Below are positions 31,208 through 38,941 of a DNA stretch of 42,476 bases, piece by piece. A model generated the notes under the pieces. The model ran no database searches. It was not told the DNA's origin and saw only the letters and a list, made by a program, of their open reading frames with translations. Source of the DNA: Clostridium sp. ZS2-4 (lineage in GTDB: Bacteria; Bacillota; Clostridia; Clostridiales; Clostridiaceae); NCBI RefSeq assembly GCF_026719745.1, contig NZ_JAPPRQ010000022.1:1-42476 (forward strand), in the 5' to 3' direction. Made by a program: the position numbers and the translations under genes. How positions within the stretch are numbered: position 1 is the stretch's first letter; every line of letters begins with the position of its first letter.

Positions 31208-32326
31208 TTAAACTTCAGCTGCAGCCTCAGCCTCAGCTTCGGCTAACTGTTTTTTATATATATAATTTCTTCTAAATACTGATGCAACAGCTACAAATGC
31301 AACTCCTACTGCTAATGAAATTAAAAATCCTACTATATTTTTTATTAGTGGCCATCCATAAAATCCCCATGGAACTCCAATGTAAGCCCAACATCCAAAG
31401 GTATATGACATAGCAGCACCTATTGCTGATCCCATTACATTTATTGGAATTGTTCCTAATGGATCTGAAAGTGCAAATGGAATAGCACCTTCTGAAATTC
31501 CTAAAAATCCTAGTAAGAAGCAAGGAGTACCACTTGCTTTTAACTCTGGTGGAAATACGCTCTTTCCAACTATATATTTATCTATGATAGTAGCTAATCC
31601 TAATCCTATTGGTGGAATTATAGCTCCTAATATAACTGGAGTTTGTGTAAAATTAGTATCTATTGTTAATTGTTTTGATAGTGTATTTGCAGTTTTGTTA
31701 ATTGGTCCTCCTAAGTCAAATCCCATGGCGCCTCCAAAGATTCCGGATAGAACAGTACCACCAGTATCACCAACGCCATTTATAAGTGATGTAATTGCTT
31801 TTGTAAAAGCAATACCTATGGGTCCAACTAAATATCTACTCAGAATTATAACTGCTAAGGCTCCAACAACAGGTATGATAAACATAGTCTTTATACCAAT
31901 ATAAGTTCTTTTTACTTTTACTTTTTTGTTTAAGAAATCAGCTACATACCCTGCTAAGAAACCTATTAACATTGCTCCTAAGAATCCAGACCCCATTAAC
32001 TGTGCTAATAGTCCACCTAAGAAACCTGGTCCTAAACCTGGTCTGTCTGCTATAGAATATGCCACAAAAGCTGAGAATATTGGGAACATCAATCCCATTA
32101 AATTTTTACCAGCTACTTGTTTTGCCCATGCAAAAAAGCTTATTAATTCATTAGTACTTTCAAGTAATTTAGGATCTCCAGCATTAAAACCCATTCCTTG
32201 TCCAACTAATACACTTATACCCATTATAGTACCTGATGCAACTATAACTGGAACCATATATGAAATACCCGTCATTAAGTGGCTTTGGAGAACTGCCCAC
32301 TTTTCTTTCACAGTTTCTTTACTCAT
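31208..32326 (-). CDS. PTS fructose/mannosylglycerate-type EIIC permease
   Basis: A 372-aa integral membrane permease with many hydrophobic segments. Signatures of the Fru-family EIIC are HLMTGISYMVPVIVASG, GFLAGYVADFLN, GGAMGFDLGGPINKTA and LGFLGISEGAIPFAL. The sugar binding and transfer motif GIxE is seen as GISEG. It moves and phosphorylates the substrate together with EIIB (32351) and EIIA (36022). The C-terminus ends in a repeated A-E-A-E-A stretch. RBS AAGGAGTT. Specificity is probably a mannoside or mannosylglycerate, judging by the following alpha-mannosidase. The fructose label is family naming only. Confidence 0.92.
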   Translation of the reverse strand: MSKETVKEKWAVLQSHLMTGISYMVPVIVASGTIMGISVLVGQGMGFNAGDPKLLESTNELISFFAWAKQVAGKNLMGLMFPIFSAFVAYSIADRPGLGPGFLGGLLAQLMGSGFLGAMLIGFLAGYVADFLNKKVKVKRTYIGIKTMFIIPVVGALAVIILSRYLVGPIGIAFTKAITSLINGVGDTGGTVLSGIFGGAMGFDLGGPINKTANTLSKQLTIDTNFTQTPVILGAIIPPIGLGLATIIDKYIVGKSVFPPELKASGTPCFLLGFLGISEGAIPFALSDPLGTIPINVMGSAIGAAMSYTFGCWAYIGVPWGFYGWPLIKNIVGFLISLAVGVAFVAVASVFRRNYIYKKQLAEAEAEAAAEV

Positions 32327-32350
32327 AACCCCAACTCCTTTTAATTTATT

Positions 32351-32659
32351 TTAGTCTAACTTTTCTTTTATAATTTTATCAATACTAGCTATAGTCTTTT
32401 GAAGTGGAACTCTTATTATCTTATCTTCAAATGCCTCAAATCTTTCAACTTCTCTAATTTTTATTGCAGCTGAAATAATTATCAAATCGGCCTCTTCTAA
32501 ATCTTTTTTAGTTAATTTCTCCTCTATACCTATTGATCCCTGGGTTTCTACCTTACTCTTATGTCCTAATTTTTTTGCTGCTGCCTCAATTGCATCTGCA
32601 GCCATGTATGTATGTGCTATACCTGTTGGACATGCACATAATCCTACTATTTTTTTCAT
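32351..32659 (-). CDS. PTS fructose-family EIIB component
   Basis: A 102-aa protein with the active-site cysteine C10 in CACPTGIAHTYMAADAIEAA, the sequence that marks Fru-type EIIB. Phosphate passes from EIIA to this cysteine and then to the sugar in EIIC. It precedes EIIC by 24 bp, with RBS TAGGAGGT. Its 250-bp leader contains a bipartite operator motif at 32784-32813 and a weak cre-like site at 32746-32760. It is the first gene of the EIIB-EIIC-mannosidase unit. Confidence 0.92.
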   Translation of the reverse strand: MKKIVGLCACPTGIAHTYMAADAIEAAAKKLGHKSKVETQGSIGIEEKLTKKDLEEADLIIISAAIKIREVERFEAFEDKIIRVPLQKTIASIDKIIKEKLD

Positions 32660-32745
32660 AACCGTCTACCTCCTAAATTTGTTTTTGTTTTCCTTGTTTT
32701 AACATTTATTCAAATTTCATCTCTATATGTATACTATATCTTGTA

Positions 32746-32760
32746 TGTAAACGTATTTCA
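32746..32760. promoter_or_regulatory. Possible catabolite response element
   Basis: TGTAAACGTATTTCA resembles a CcpA cre palindrome (TGAAA..CG..TTTCA type) but has one extra base between the arms. It lies 87 bp upstream of the EIIB start, between it and the operator-like motif. Confidence 0.35.
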
Positions 32761-32783
32761 ATTTACTATTTTGTGCCTCTAAG

Positions 32784-32813
32784 GTGACAATTTATAGGTG
32801 TAAATTATGGCAC
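32784..32813. promoter_or_regulatory. Bipartite operator-like motif, copy 1
   Basis: GTGACAATTT, a 7-base spacer, then TAAATTATGGCAC. The same GTGACAATTT with the same spacing and a similar second half (CAATTTATGTCCC) lies at 38465-38494 before the PRD regulator gene, so it is a candidate binding site for that regulator. Confidence 0.5.
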
Positions 32814-32912
32814 TATCACAGTTATACACCATGCAATCTATTTCCATATATGTAATATAAAAAAGGCTATCACCAAACGAATTAGTAATAACCCTATTTA
32901 AAACCTCTATAT

Positions 32913-33629
32913 TCAATTAACATTTCTTACTTTTAATATATTCTTATTTAGGCTTAATTGCTTTATAAGTTCATTAGCTTCAATATATTTGGGCACACTT
33001 AAAGTATATATATTAGCTCCATCTTGTGCATACTTATCTTCTAATTCAACTTTATCACAGCTGCACTCCTCTAATTCTTTTATTTTTATGGCATTTATAG
33101 CAAATAATTTATCTATATATTTAAAAGCCTCTTCCTTATTTACATATTGAATTTCCATTTTTTTAGTCTGTGATTTTGTTATAAATCTTTTTTGGAATCT
33201 TTTTAAAGTTTCTAAGGTTATAGCTACAGCTATAGTACCACATATGCTTATAAGATAATATCCCATTCCTATTGCTAATCCTAAACAAGCTACAACCCAT
33301 AAAGAGGCTGCTGTTGTTAATCCTTTTATAGACCCCTTAGTATGTAATATTGTTCCTGCACCTAAAAAACCAACTCCTGTTATTACTTGAGCTCCTAGTC
33401 TTGCATAGTCAACCTTTAAAACATCCCCTAATTTTGGATTAATAGTTATCATTTGAATCACATGTTCTGCCATTGAAATTTGTATTAATGATATCACTGT
33501 TGCTCCAATACAAACTAAAATATGTGTTCTAAAGCCAGCAGGTCTATTTTTAAATTCTCTTTCATATCCAATCGAACCGCCTATAAATATTGCTAAAAGT
33601 AATCTTATTACTATATCTTCAGTTGTCAT
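32913..33629 (-). CDS. MgtC/SapB-family membrane protein
   Basis: 238 aa from ATG 33629, which follows GGTGGGGGAT; a TTG 14 codons earlier is less likely. The MgtC hallmarks are visible: IGGSIGYEREFKNRPAGFRTH, LVCIGATVISLIQIS, LGAQVITGVGFLGAGTILH and GLTTAASLWVVACLGLAIG, i.e. about four membrane helices. A cytoplasmic C-terminal domain of about 85 residues ends LSLNKNILKVRNVN. In other bacteria such proteins act in magnesium homeostasis or intracellular survival. Here it lies between the PHP gene and the EIIB promoter on the same strand, so it may not be functionally connected to the sugar operon. Confidence 0.9.
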   Translation of the reverse strand: MTTEDIVIRLLLAIFIGGSIGYEREFKNRPAGFRTHILVCIGATVISLIQISMAEHVIQMITINPKLGDVLKVDYARLGAQVITGVGFLGAGTILHTKGSIKGLTTAASLWVVACLGLAIGMGYYLISICGTIAVAITLETLKRFQKRFITKSQTKKMEIQYVNKEEAFKYIDKLFAINAIKIKELEECSCDKVELEDKYAQDGANIYTLSVPKYIEANELIKQLSLNKNILKVRNVN

Positions 33630-33775
33630 ATCCCCCACCTTTTCCTTTGATATATATGTTACAATTATCAATACTCATTGTTCAATAATCAATTTATGAA
33701 AAAACTTCGATGAAGTTTCAATACAATGAATAGTATTTAATTTAACCTATATACTAATAAAATAAATCTTTTAAT

Positions 33776-34762
33776 CTAACTGAAATAAATTGGATTAGTA
33801 AAACAAACCATAACCTCTTCGCCATCTATTACACCATATAATTCTCCTCTTATCCATTTTATACTATCTATATTTTCTGTTATATCTACTTCCTCTTCAT
33901 CATAATTTGGCATAGCAATATTGCCAATATTACTATTTATATTCACTCTTAATGTTTCTTTATCAATATTATGCTTTACGTTGATACTACTTTCCATAAT
34001 ATTAATACTTACTTTTAAGTTATTGTTTAACTGAAACTTACTAATTTTATCTCCAATAGTCCAAGCTTTTTCTCCTGATAGTACATCTATAGTTAGTACT
34101 TGTCCTAAAGAAACAGATAAACATCCTTTTTTTATAGCTTCAAATATAGAGTTATCCTTATGGCCTTTTTCACTATCTATACCAATATAAGTAGCTGCTA
34201 TATACTTATCCTCTGGTGTGCTCTTATGCCAATCCCTACCTGAAACTGCCGATATTCTAAAGCCTTTATTTAACAACTCTGTCCATAGTTTAAATGCTCG
34301 TATATTTTGTTGTTTTATACTTGGAAACATACCTGACCATACTTCTATATAATCTATTTTATTCCAATCTTCTACTGTATACTCCAAATAGCATCCTGTA
34401 GCTATGGGACTTCCAATTCTAAAAGGATGTGCTATTCCTATTAATTCTACTTTTCCTTTAGCAACCTGTATTTTTTTCGAAAAATTTTCTTTAGTTATAT
34501 CTCTCCAATCCACATATTCTTTTAATCCCAATAATAGCACATGTCCATAAAATGTTGTCCATTCTAAACCTTTAAGTATATTTATATTAGCAATATTCTT
34601 CATATTCTCTATATCTTTATATGTTGATATAGTGTTATGATCTGTCATTGCTATTCCTTTAAGTCCTAACTTACTTGCACTCAAAGCTAATTCCATTAAT
34701 GTATGTTTTCCATCACTGTGATTCGTATGAGTATGCAACTCATATGGTATCCAATTAATCAT
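33776..34762 (-). CDS. PHP-family (CehA/McbA-type) metallohydrolase
   Basis: 328 aa from ATG 34762, which has GGAGGAG 6 bases before it; ATG 34780 overlaps that RBS. PHP metal-site motifs are YELHTHTNHSDGKH (near residue 7), MTDHNT (about 38-43), E in ILKGLEW, IAHPFR (about 111) and VSGRDWH (about 191). A C-terminal beta-rich part follows (about 215-325). Such enzymes are phosphoesterases or phosphodiesterases. The start codon overlaps the end of the preceding unknown gene by 8 bp, and the GDPD-like gene lies just before that, so the three probably process one phosphodiester-linked substrate. Confidence 0.82.
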   Translation of the reverse strand: MINWIPYELHTHTNHSDGKHTLMELALSASKLGLKGIAMTDHNTISTYKDIENMKNIANINILKGLEWTTFYGHVLLLGLKEYVDWRDITKENFSKKIQVAKGKVELIGIAHPFRIGSPIATGCYLEYTVEDWNKIDYIEVWSGMFPSIKQQNIRAFKLWTELLNKGFRISAVSGRDWHKSTPEDKYIAATYIGIDSEKGHKDNSIFEAIKKGCLSVSLGQVLTIDVLSGEKAWTIGDKISKFQLNNNLKVSINIMESSINVKHNIDKETLRVNINSNIGNIAMPNYDEEEVDITENIDSIKWIRGELYGVIDGEEVMVCFTNPIYFS

Positions 34763-35225
34763 AATTCTCCTCCATATCATATAAATATAATTTATAACTA
34801 CATTCCCTTGTTACTAAGGCATGTACACTTATAGTGATTTTAAAAATACCTGGTGGAATAACTCCTTGTATTAACCCTTCAGTTGCTTCTTCCTCACTAA
34901 TTATGAGTTCTTGTTTATTATCTTTTCTGTGGACACAGCCTCTAAACCCGTTCTTATCATCAAGTGATACTGTTAATAAGTTTGATAAAGATTTACGATT
35001 TGCCCAGTTTTGTTTTTCTTTTTCTAATTCTTCACCTTCAACATATTTTTCCAAAGCTTCTTCCACTAATATTTTTACTTGTTTTTCATCCTCTAAACAT
35101 TTAGGACTATACTCAAATATTACTTTTAATTTTTTATATTCTTTTGCCAAAGTACATTCATATGTTATGTGCTCTTTTTCAAATGTAGAGTCTATGGTAT
35201 TAGACTCTTCTAATAATATTTTCAT
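34755..35225 (-). CDS. Unknown protein coupled to PHP hydrolase
   Basis: About 156 aa from ATG 35225 (AAGGAG about 9 bases away); an ATG 9 bases upstream would sit 1 base from the RBS. No family recognised. It is a soluble, charged protein, with a helical segment LEDEKQVKILVEEALEKYVE and strand-rich C-terminal part VIPPGIFKITISVHALVTRE. CehA-type PHP proteins are often encoded with a small partner that has a beta-sandwich-like fold. The FKITISVHA strand pattern agrees with that idea. Stop codon overlaps the PHP gene start. Confidence 0.65.
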   Translation of the reverse strand: MKILLEESNTIDSTFEKEHITYECTLAKEYKKLKVIFEYSPKCLEDEKQVKILVEEALEKYVEGEELEKEKQNWANRKSLSNLLTVSLDDKNGFRGCVHRKDNKQELIISEEEATEGLIQGVIPPGIFKITISVHALVTRECSYKLYLYDMEENYD

Positions 35226-35258
35226 CTCATCCATTCTCCTTGCTTTCTAAAACTTAGT

Positions 35259-35924
35259 TTATTTATTCAGATTCTTTACTTTTTCTATTAATATATCTAT
35301 TCTATCTGTTGATATTGAATCAATTTCCATTTCAATTAGTTTATCCATTGTTTCTTCATCATCAACTGTCCAAGCACTAACAAACTTCCCTATATGATGT
35401 AAAGTTTTTATAAGCTCACGACTTGCTCTTGGGTAATGTAGATTAACTCCAAAAGCGCCTAATTCTTTTATATCTTTTGCAATTTCATTCAAATAATCTA
35501 TATCTGTATTTCTTGAGCAATCCAATCTATAATTAACCAGATATTTTAGTTTATAGTTAATAGTTTTTAATCTTTGTACCACTGGTGGTTTTACTCCTGA
35601 TAAAAATACTCTGTCAACCATATCACAATCAATAATTACAGCTTCTAAAACATCAAATTTATCAAATTCTTTCATATCAAGATTTAATTTAATATCTTTA
35701 TGTGGTTTAACTATATCTATTACGTCCTGCAGCCTTAAATAAGAATCAATTTTCTCTTCTTCTAGTTCATTATGACTTAATAATATTTCATTATTTTTTG
35801 TAAATCTAATATCAACCTCAATTATATCTGCTCCTAGCTCAATAGATTTTTTAATATACTCTAAGCTATTCATAGGCGTATTCATACAGCCTGAATGTGC
35901 TGTAACTAAAACTTTCTTACTCAT
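35259..35924 (-). CDS. Glycerophosphodiester phosphodiesterase-family protein
   Basis: A 221-aa TIM-barrel protein of the GDPD family: LVTAHSGCMNTPMNSLEYI at the N-terminus (H10 is the likely catalytic histidine), ELGADIIEVDIRFTKNNEIL (metal ligands E and D), LLSHNE with the second histidine, and C-terminal VSAWTVDDEE and SISTDR. The usual H-R-G and P-E-N-T are changed to H-S-G and P-M-N-S, so the family specificity may differ from glycerophosphocholine/ethanolamine. It cleaves a phosphodiester in the family. The operon context of mannoside PTS genes suggests phosphodiester-linked glycosides. RBS GGGAGG with ATG 35924. Confidence 0.85.
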   Translation of the reverse strand: MSKKVLVTAHSGCMNTPMNSLEYIKKSIELGADIIEVDIRFTKNNEILLSHNELEEEKIDSYLRLQDVIDIVKPHKDIKLNLDMKEFDKFDVLEAVIIDCDMVDRVFLSGVKPPVVQRLKTINYKLKYLVNYRLDCSRNTDIDYLNEIAKDIKELGAFGVNLHYPRASRELIKTLHHIGKFVSAWTVDDEETMDKLIEMEIDSISTDRIDILIEKVKNLNK

Positions 35925-35966
35925 TTCTTATTCCTCCCTTAAATTACCTCATATATTTATTAAAAT

Positions 35967-36006
35967 AAATAGCCTTTGTTTATTTGTTAATAACAAAAGC
36001 TATTTT
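35967..36006 (-). terminator. Hairpin between EIIA and GDPD genes
   Basis: AAATAGC-TTTGTT pairs with AACAAA-GCTATTT around a TTTGTTAAT loop, within the intergenic gap after the EIIA gene. It is probably a partial terminator. Confidence 0.5.
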
Positions 36007-36021
36007 AGCAATTCATGAAAT

Positions 36022-36474
36022 TTAACCATTTATTATTCCATTCATTTCATTAACAAGATCTTCTTTTTTATCTAGACTTAATAATTTATTTACAAAATCT
36101 TTATTTATAAGACTTCTTGCAATATTGGATAATAGCTTAAGGTGTGTTGTACCTGCTTCATTCTCTGGAACTGCTAAACATATGGCAAGCTCAACCGGTT
36201 GTCCATCTAAAGCCTCCCATTCTACTCCATTAGAAAATCTTTGTATAAATACAGATGCTTTTTTCACTGTTTCTGATTTACAATGTGGTATTGCTACCTT
36301 TGATCCAACTCCAGTAGAAAATTCATTCTCTCTTTCAAATAACCCTTCTAAAAAGAACTTAGTATCTTCTATGCAGTTATTCTCCATTGCCATATTTGAA
36401 AAATTATTTAACACTTCTTCTTTTGAAACCTTTTCTGTTACAAAGCTTACATTATTTAAAGTTATTTCTATCAT
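36022..36474 (-). CDS. PTS EIIA component (fructose/mannitol type)
   Basis: A 150-aa cytoplasmic phosphocarrier with the active-site histidine H64 in VAIPHCKSE, plus the family-typical FLEGLFEREN, STGVGSKV, EWEALDGQPVELAICLAVPE and THLKLLSNIARSL. It takes phosphate from HPr and passes it to EIIB at 32351. The gene sits directly after the PRD regulator (12 bp), whose C-terminal domain is itself an EIIA-like module. RBS GGAGGG. Its separation from EIIB/EIIC by four other genes in the same strand is unusual. Confidence 0.93.
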   Translation of the reverse strand: MIEITLNNVSFVTEKVSKEEVLNNFSNMAMENNCIEDTKFFLEGLFERENEFSTGVGSKVAIPHCKSETVKKASVFIQRFSNGVEWEALDGQPVELAICLAVPENEAGTTHLKLLSNIARSLINKDFVNKLLSLDKKEDLVNEMNGIING

Positions 36475-36486
36475 ATTATCCCTCCA

Positions 36487-38391
36487 TCATCTTGTGAGAT
36501 TCACACAAAATTCTTCTAAATCTCTTGAATTCACTAATTTCTCTATTTTCTTATTACTCTTTGTTTTATTATTAATTAAAGGAAATAACCTCTTTTCTAT
36601 ACCAATTTTAGGATTTATACAAGATATAATTACAAGCCTTACCTCTTTGCTTCCCCACAGTACAGGTCTTTTTAATGTAATTATTGCCCCAGTGCTATTT
36701 CCTGTCTTTATACAATGTGGCAATGCTACTACATTATTTATAACCGTTTCTGATAATTCTTCTCTTTTCATAATATCTTTAATTTCAGTTTCAGAAAGAT
36801 ATTCTTTTTCTAACATTATATTTAGAACATGGTGCATTAACTCTTCTTTACTTTCATAATCTGCATTTGCAAAAAATAATTCTTTTGGAATTTTATAAAA
36901 AAAGGATTTAATAATATTAGAATTATCAATTGCAGTTTTAATATTTAAGATATCGGTTTCATCCAAATCGTAATTAATTCTTACAATTGGGATATCTGTA
37001 TAATTTTCTTCTAAATTAACAGTTGTAACAATTAAATCATACTCGTTTTTTTCCAGTGAAGTTAACATATATCTTGGAATTGTATTTACTATTTGTATAT
37101 TAGATATCTTTTCTTCCAGTTTCGATTTTATAAGTTGAGAAAACCCAATACCATTTTCACAAATAACACATATTTTTGATATGCTGCCTTGTCTTCTTTC
37201 CATAGCTGCTGCAAAATGAAGGGCAATATATCCTATATCGTTTTCACTGAGCATTAATAACAATTCTTCTTTAATAACTTCATTGCATAATAACGCACAA
37301 TTATATGACTCTATGTATTTTGTTTTTATGATTTCAAGCATAGGATTATCCAAAGTTGTTTTAATTGAATACCTTCCCAAAGAAGAATTAATATGAGCAA
37401 ATAGGCCGTTTATAAGCTGAAAATCATTAGTAAAGTCAAGCTTCATAACTTTTTTTATCTGTAACATAAATTTATTTATCAAATCCAATAAATTTGTGTC
37501 CTTTAAAATTAGTTCTTCATTTGTTAAACATAGACTGTTATCCAAGTAAGAATTTCCTATTACAAAAGATGTATAAACAAGTTCATCCATAGAAATTTCC
37601 CTATTAACTTTACAGCTTATAAAATTTGTTATTTCTTTAGCAGTATTTATTGTTTTCAAGTCTAAAGTTATTTTTTCACTTTCATCAAGTTTAATTTGCT
37701 TATTGTTCATGAGTCTTATTATATTTACATAAACATATCTTTGTATAAGATTTAAATGGTTATCAGGTTTAAATATATTATTTTTCACTAAAATTTTTGT
37801 TATATGCTTTTTAATCACTTCATATTCAACCAATTTAATCCCATTTATTTCTTCGAAATATTCCGTGTTTTTCAACAATACCTCTTCTAAATAACTTACT
37901 ATAAACCTTCTTTTATCATCTTCTTTCCCTTCCGTAAAATAGCCATAATATGGTTTATTTAATAACTGGATATTATATGACTTTAATACTCTTTTTACTT
38001 CTCCAATGTCTTTACTTACAGTTGATCTGCTCACATATAATTTTTCTGATATTTCATCCGTAGTTACATAATCTTTTAAAACTAATATTAAAGCATTAAG
38101 TATAACTCTGTTTTTATTAGATGCTTTTACTTCATCTAACTTTTTACTTGATTTAATATTAAAATTTTTTAAAAATAGTGTCTTATCAAAAACATTTAGG
38201 CAATATCCTTTATTTGAACTGAGAATTTTGTATCCTTTATCATCACATTCTATTATTAAATCTTTTATACCCCTTTTAATAGTTCTACTGCTGACACCTA
38301 TTGCTTCTGATAGTTCATTACTACTTATAAACCTACCATGTTGACTATACAAATATTTAACTATTCCTAAAGTTCTTTCTTTAATCATCAC
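36487..38391 (-). CDS. PRD-containing transcriptional activator (MtlR/LicR type)
   Basis: 634 aa. DNA-binding HTH at about 5-50 (SSNELSEAIGVSSRTIKRGI) and a second HTH (Mga-like, about 108-137: TTDEISEKLYVSRSTVSKDI). PRD1 is about 185-285. PRD2 is about 300-400 with histidines H333 (GLFAHINSSL) and H392 (IALHFAAAMER). An EIIB-like domain carries C411 (ICENGIGFS) and an EIIA-like domain carries H559 (VALPHCIKT). PTS-dependent phosphorylation of these residues controls its activity. It most likely activates the EIIB and its own operon through the shared motif at 38465 and 32784. The start may be GTG 38391 or ATG 38388. Confidence 0.9.
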   Translation of the reverse strand: MMIKERTLGIVKYLYSQHGRFISSNELSEAIGVSSRTIKRGIKDLIIECDDKGYKILSSNKGYCLNVFDKTLFLKNFNIKSSKKLDEVKASNKNRVILNALILVLKDYVTTDEISEKLYVSRSTVSKDIGEVKRVLKSYNIQLLNKPYYGYFTEGKEDDKRRFIVSYLEEVLLKNTEYFEEINGIKLVEYEVIKKHITKILVKNNIFKPDNHLNLIQRYVYVNIIRLMNNKQIKLDESEKITLDLKTINTAKEITNFISCKVNREISMDELVYTSFVIGNSYLDNSLCLTNEELILKDTNLLDLINKFMLQIKKVMKLDFTNDFQLINGLFAHINSSLGRYSIKTTLDNPMLEIIKTKYIESYNCALLCNEVIKEELLLMLSENDIGYIALHFAAAMERRQGSISKICVICENGIGFSQLIKSKLEEKISNIQIVNTIPRYMLTSLEKNEYDLIVTTVNLEENYTDIPIVRINYDLDETDILNIKTAIDNSNIIKSFFYKIPKELFFANADYESKEELMHHVLNIMLEKEYLSETEIKDIMKREELSETVINNVVALPHCIKTGNSTGAIITLKRPVLWGSKEVRLVIISCINPKIGIEKRLFPLINNKTKSNKKIEKLVNSRDLEEFCVNLTR

Positions 38392-38464
38392 TTTGTTCTC
38401 CCCTTATGTCTATAATATATAGTATTTTTGAAGATACTTCCATTTACACTTTTCCATTTTTATA

Positions 38465-38494
38465 GTGACAATTTCTCTTTTCAATTTATGTCCC
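38465..38494. promoter_or_regulatory. Bipartite operator-like motif, copy 2
   Basis: GTGACAATTT, 7-base spacer, CAATTTATGTCCC, 74 bp upstream of the PRD regulator start. It matches the motif at 32784-32813 in spacing and in most positions, consistent with autoregulation. The rest of 38392-38595 is AT-rich with a further GTCACT at 38514-38519. Confidence 0.5.
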
Positions 38495-38595
38495 AACCAC
38501 AGTGTCACTTATTCTCTCAAATATACTAATATTTTACAAGCTTTTTTCTCATATGTCCACATATGCACTCTCACCTTATTTTTTATAAAAGCTAT

Positions 38596-38763
38596 ATATA
38601 AGTTTGTTTTGAAAGATTATTGAATTTTTATATCCTTATAAAAAATTGTTTAAAATAAAAATTAAGTAATATTTCAAAGCGAATTTATATTTTGGGGTAT
38701 TTCGAAAGTTTAATTTGAGTTTACATTTAAAATTTAGTTTACATAATTATAAATATGTAAATA
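38596..38763. repeat. 168-bp direct repeat flanking htpG, copy 1
   Basis: Ungapped match to 41051-41218, with 19 differences counted by eye, 18 of them transitions. No coding potential or terminal inverted repeat is visible. It lies between the regulator promoter region and htpG terminator. Confidence 0.85.
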
Positions 38764-38858
38764 AGCTTCCTTTCATATTAAGCTAATCATTATGTCTTTA
38801 AAGTTACCTCAGAATTTTCCCCTGCATATAAATTTCTCTGGTGGAGATATAACAAAAA

Positions 38859-38891
38859 AGTCCTCAAGTGTATTCTCTACACTCAAGGACT
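38859..38891 (-). terminator. htpG terminator
   Basis: AGTCCT-AAGTGTA and TACACT-AAGGACT form an imperfect 14-bp stem about 50 bp after the htpG stop, with A-runs on the plus strand giving T-runs in the transcript. Confidence 0.65.
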
Positions 38892-38941
38892 CTACTCTAT
38901 TGATGTTGCCATATGTTTTCTTTTAACTTAGCATTACTTAC

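Noticed and set aside
31272-32354. Several long open frames opposite or overlapping the PTS EIIC gene
   Set aside because: They are shadows of the EIIC gene in other frames, with no RBS, and have low-complexity residue use.
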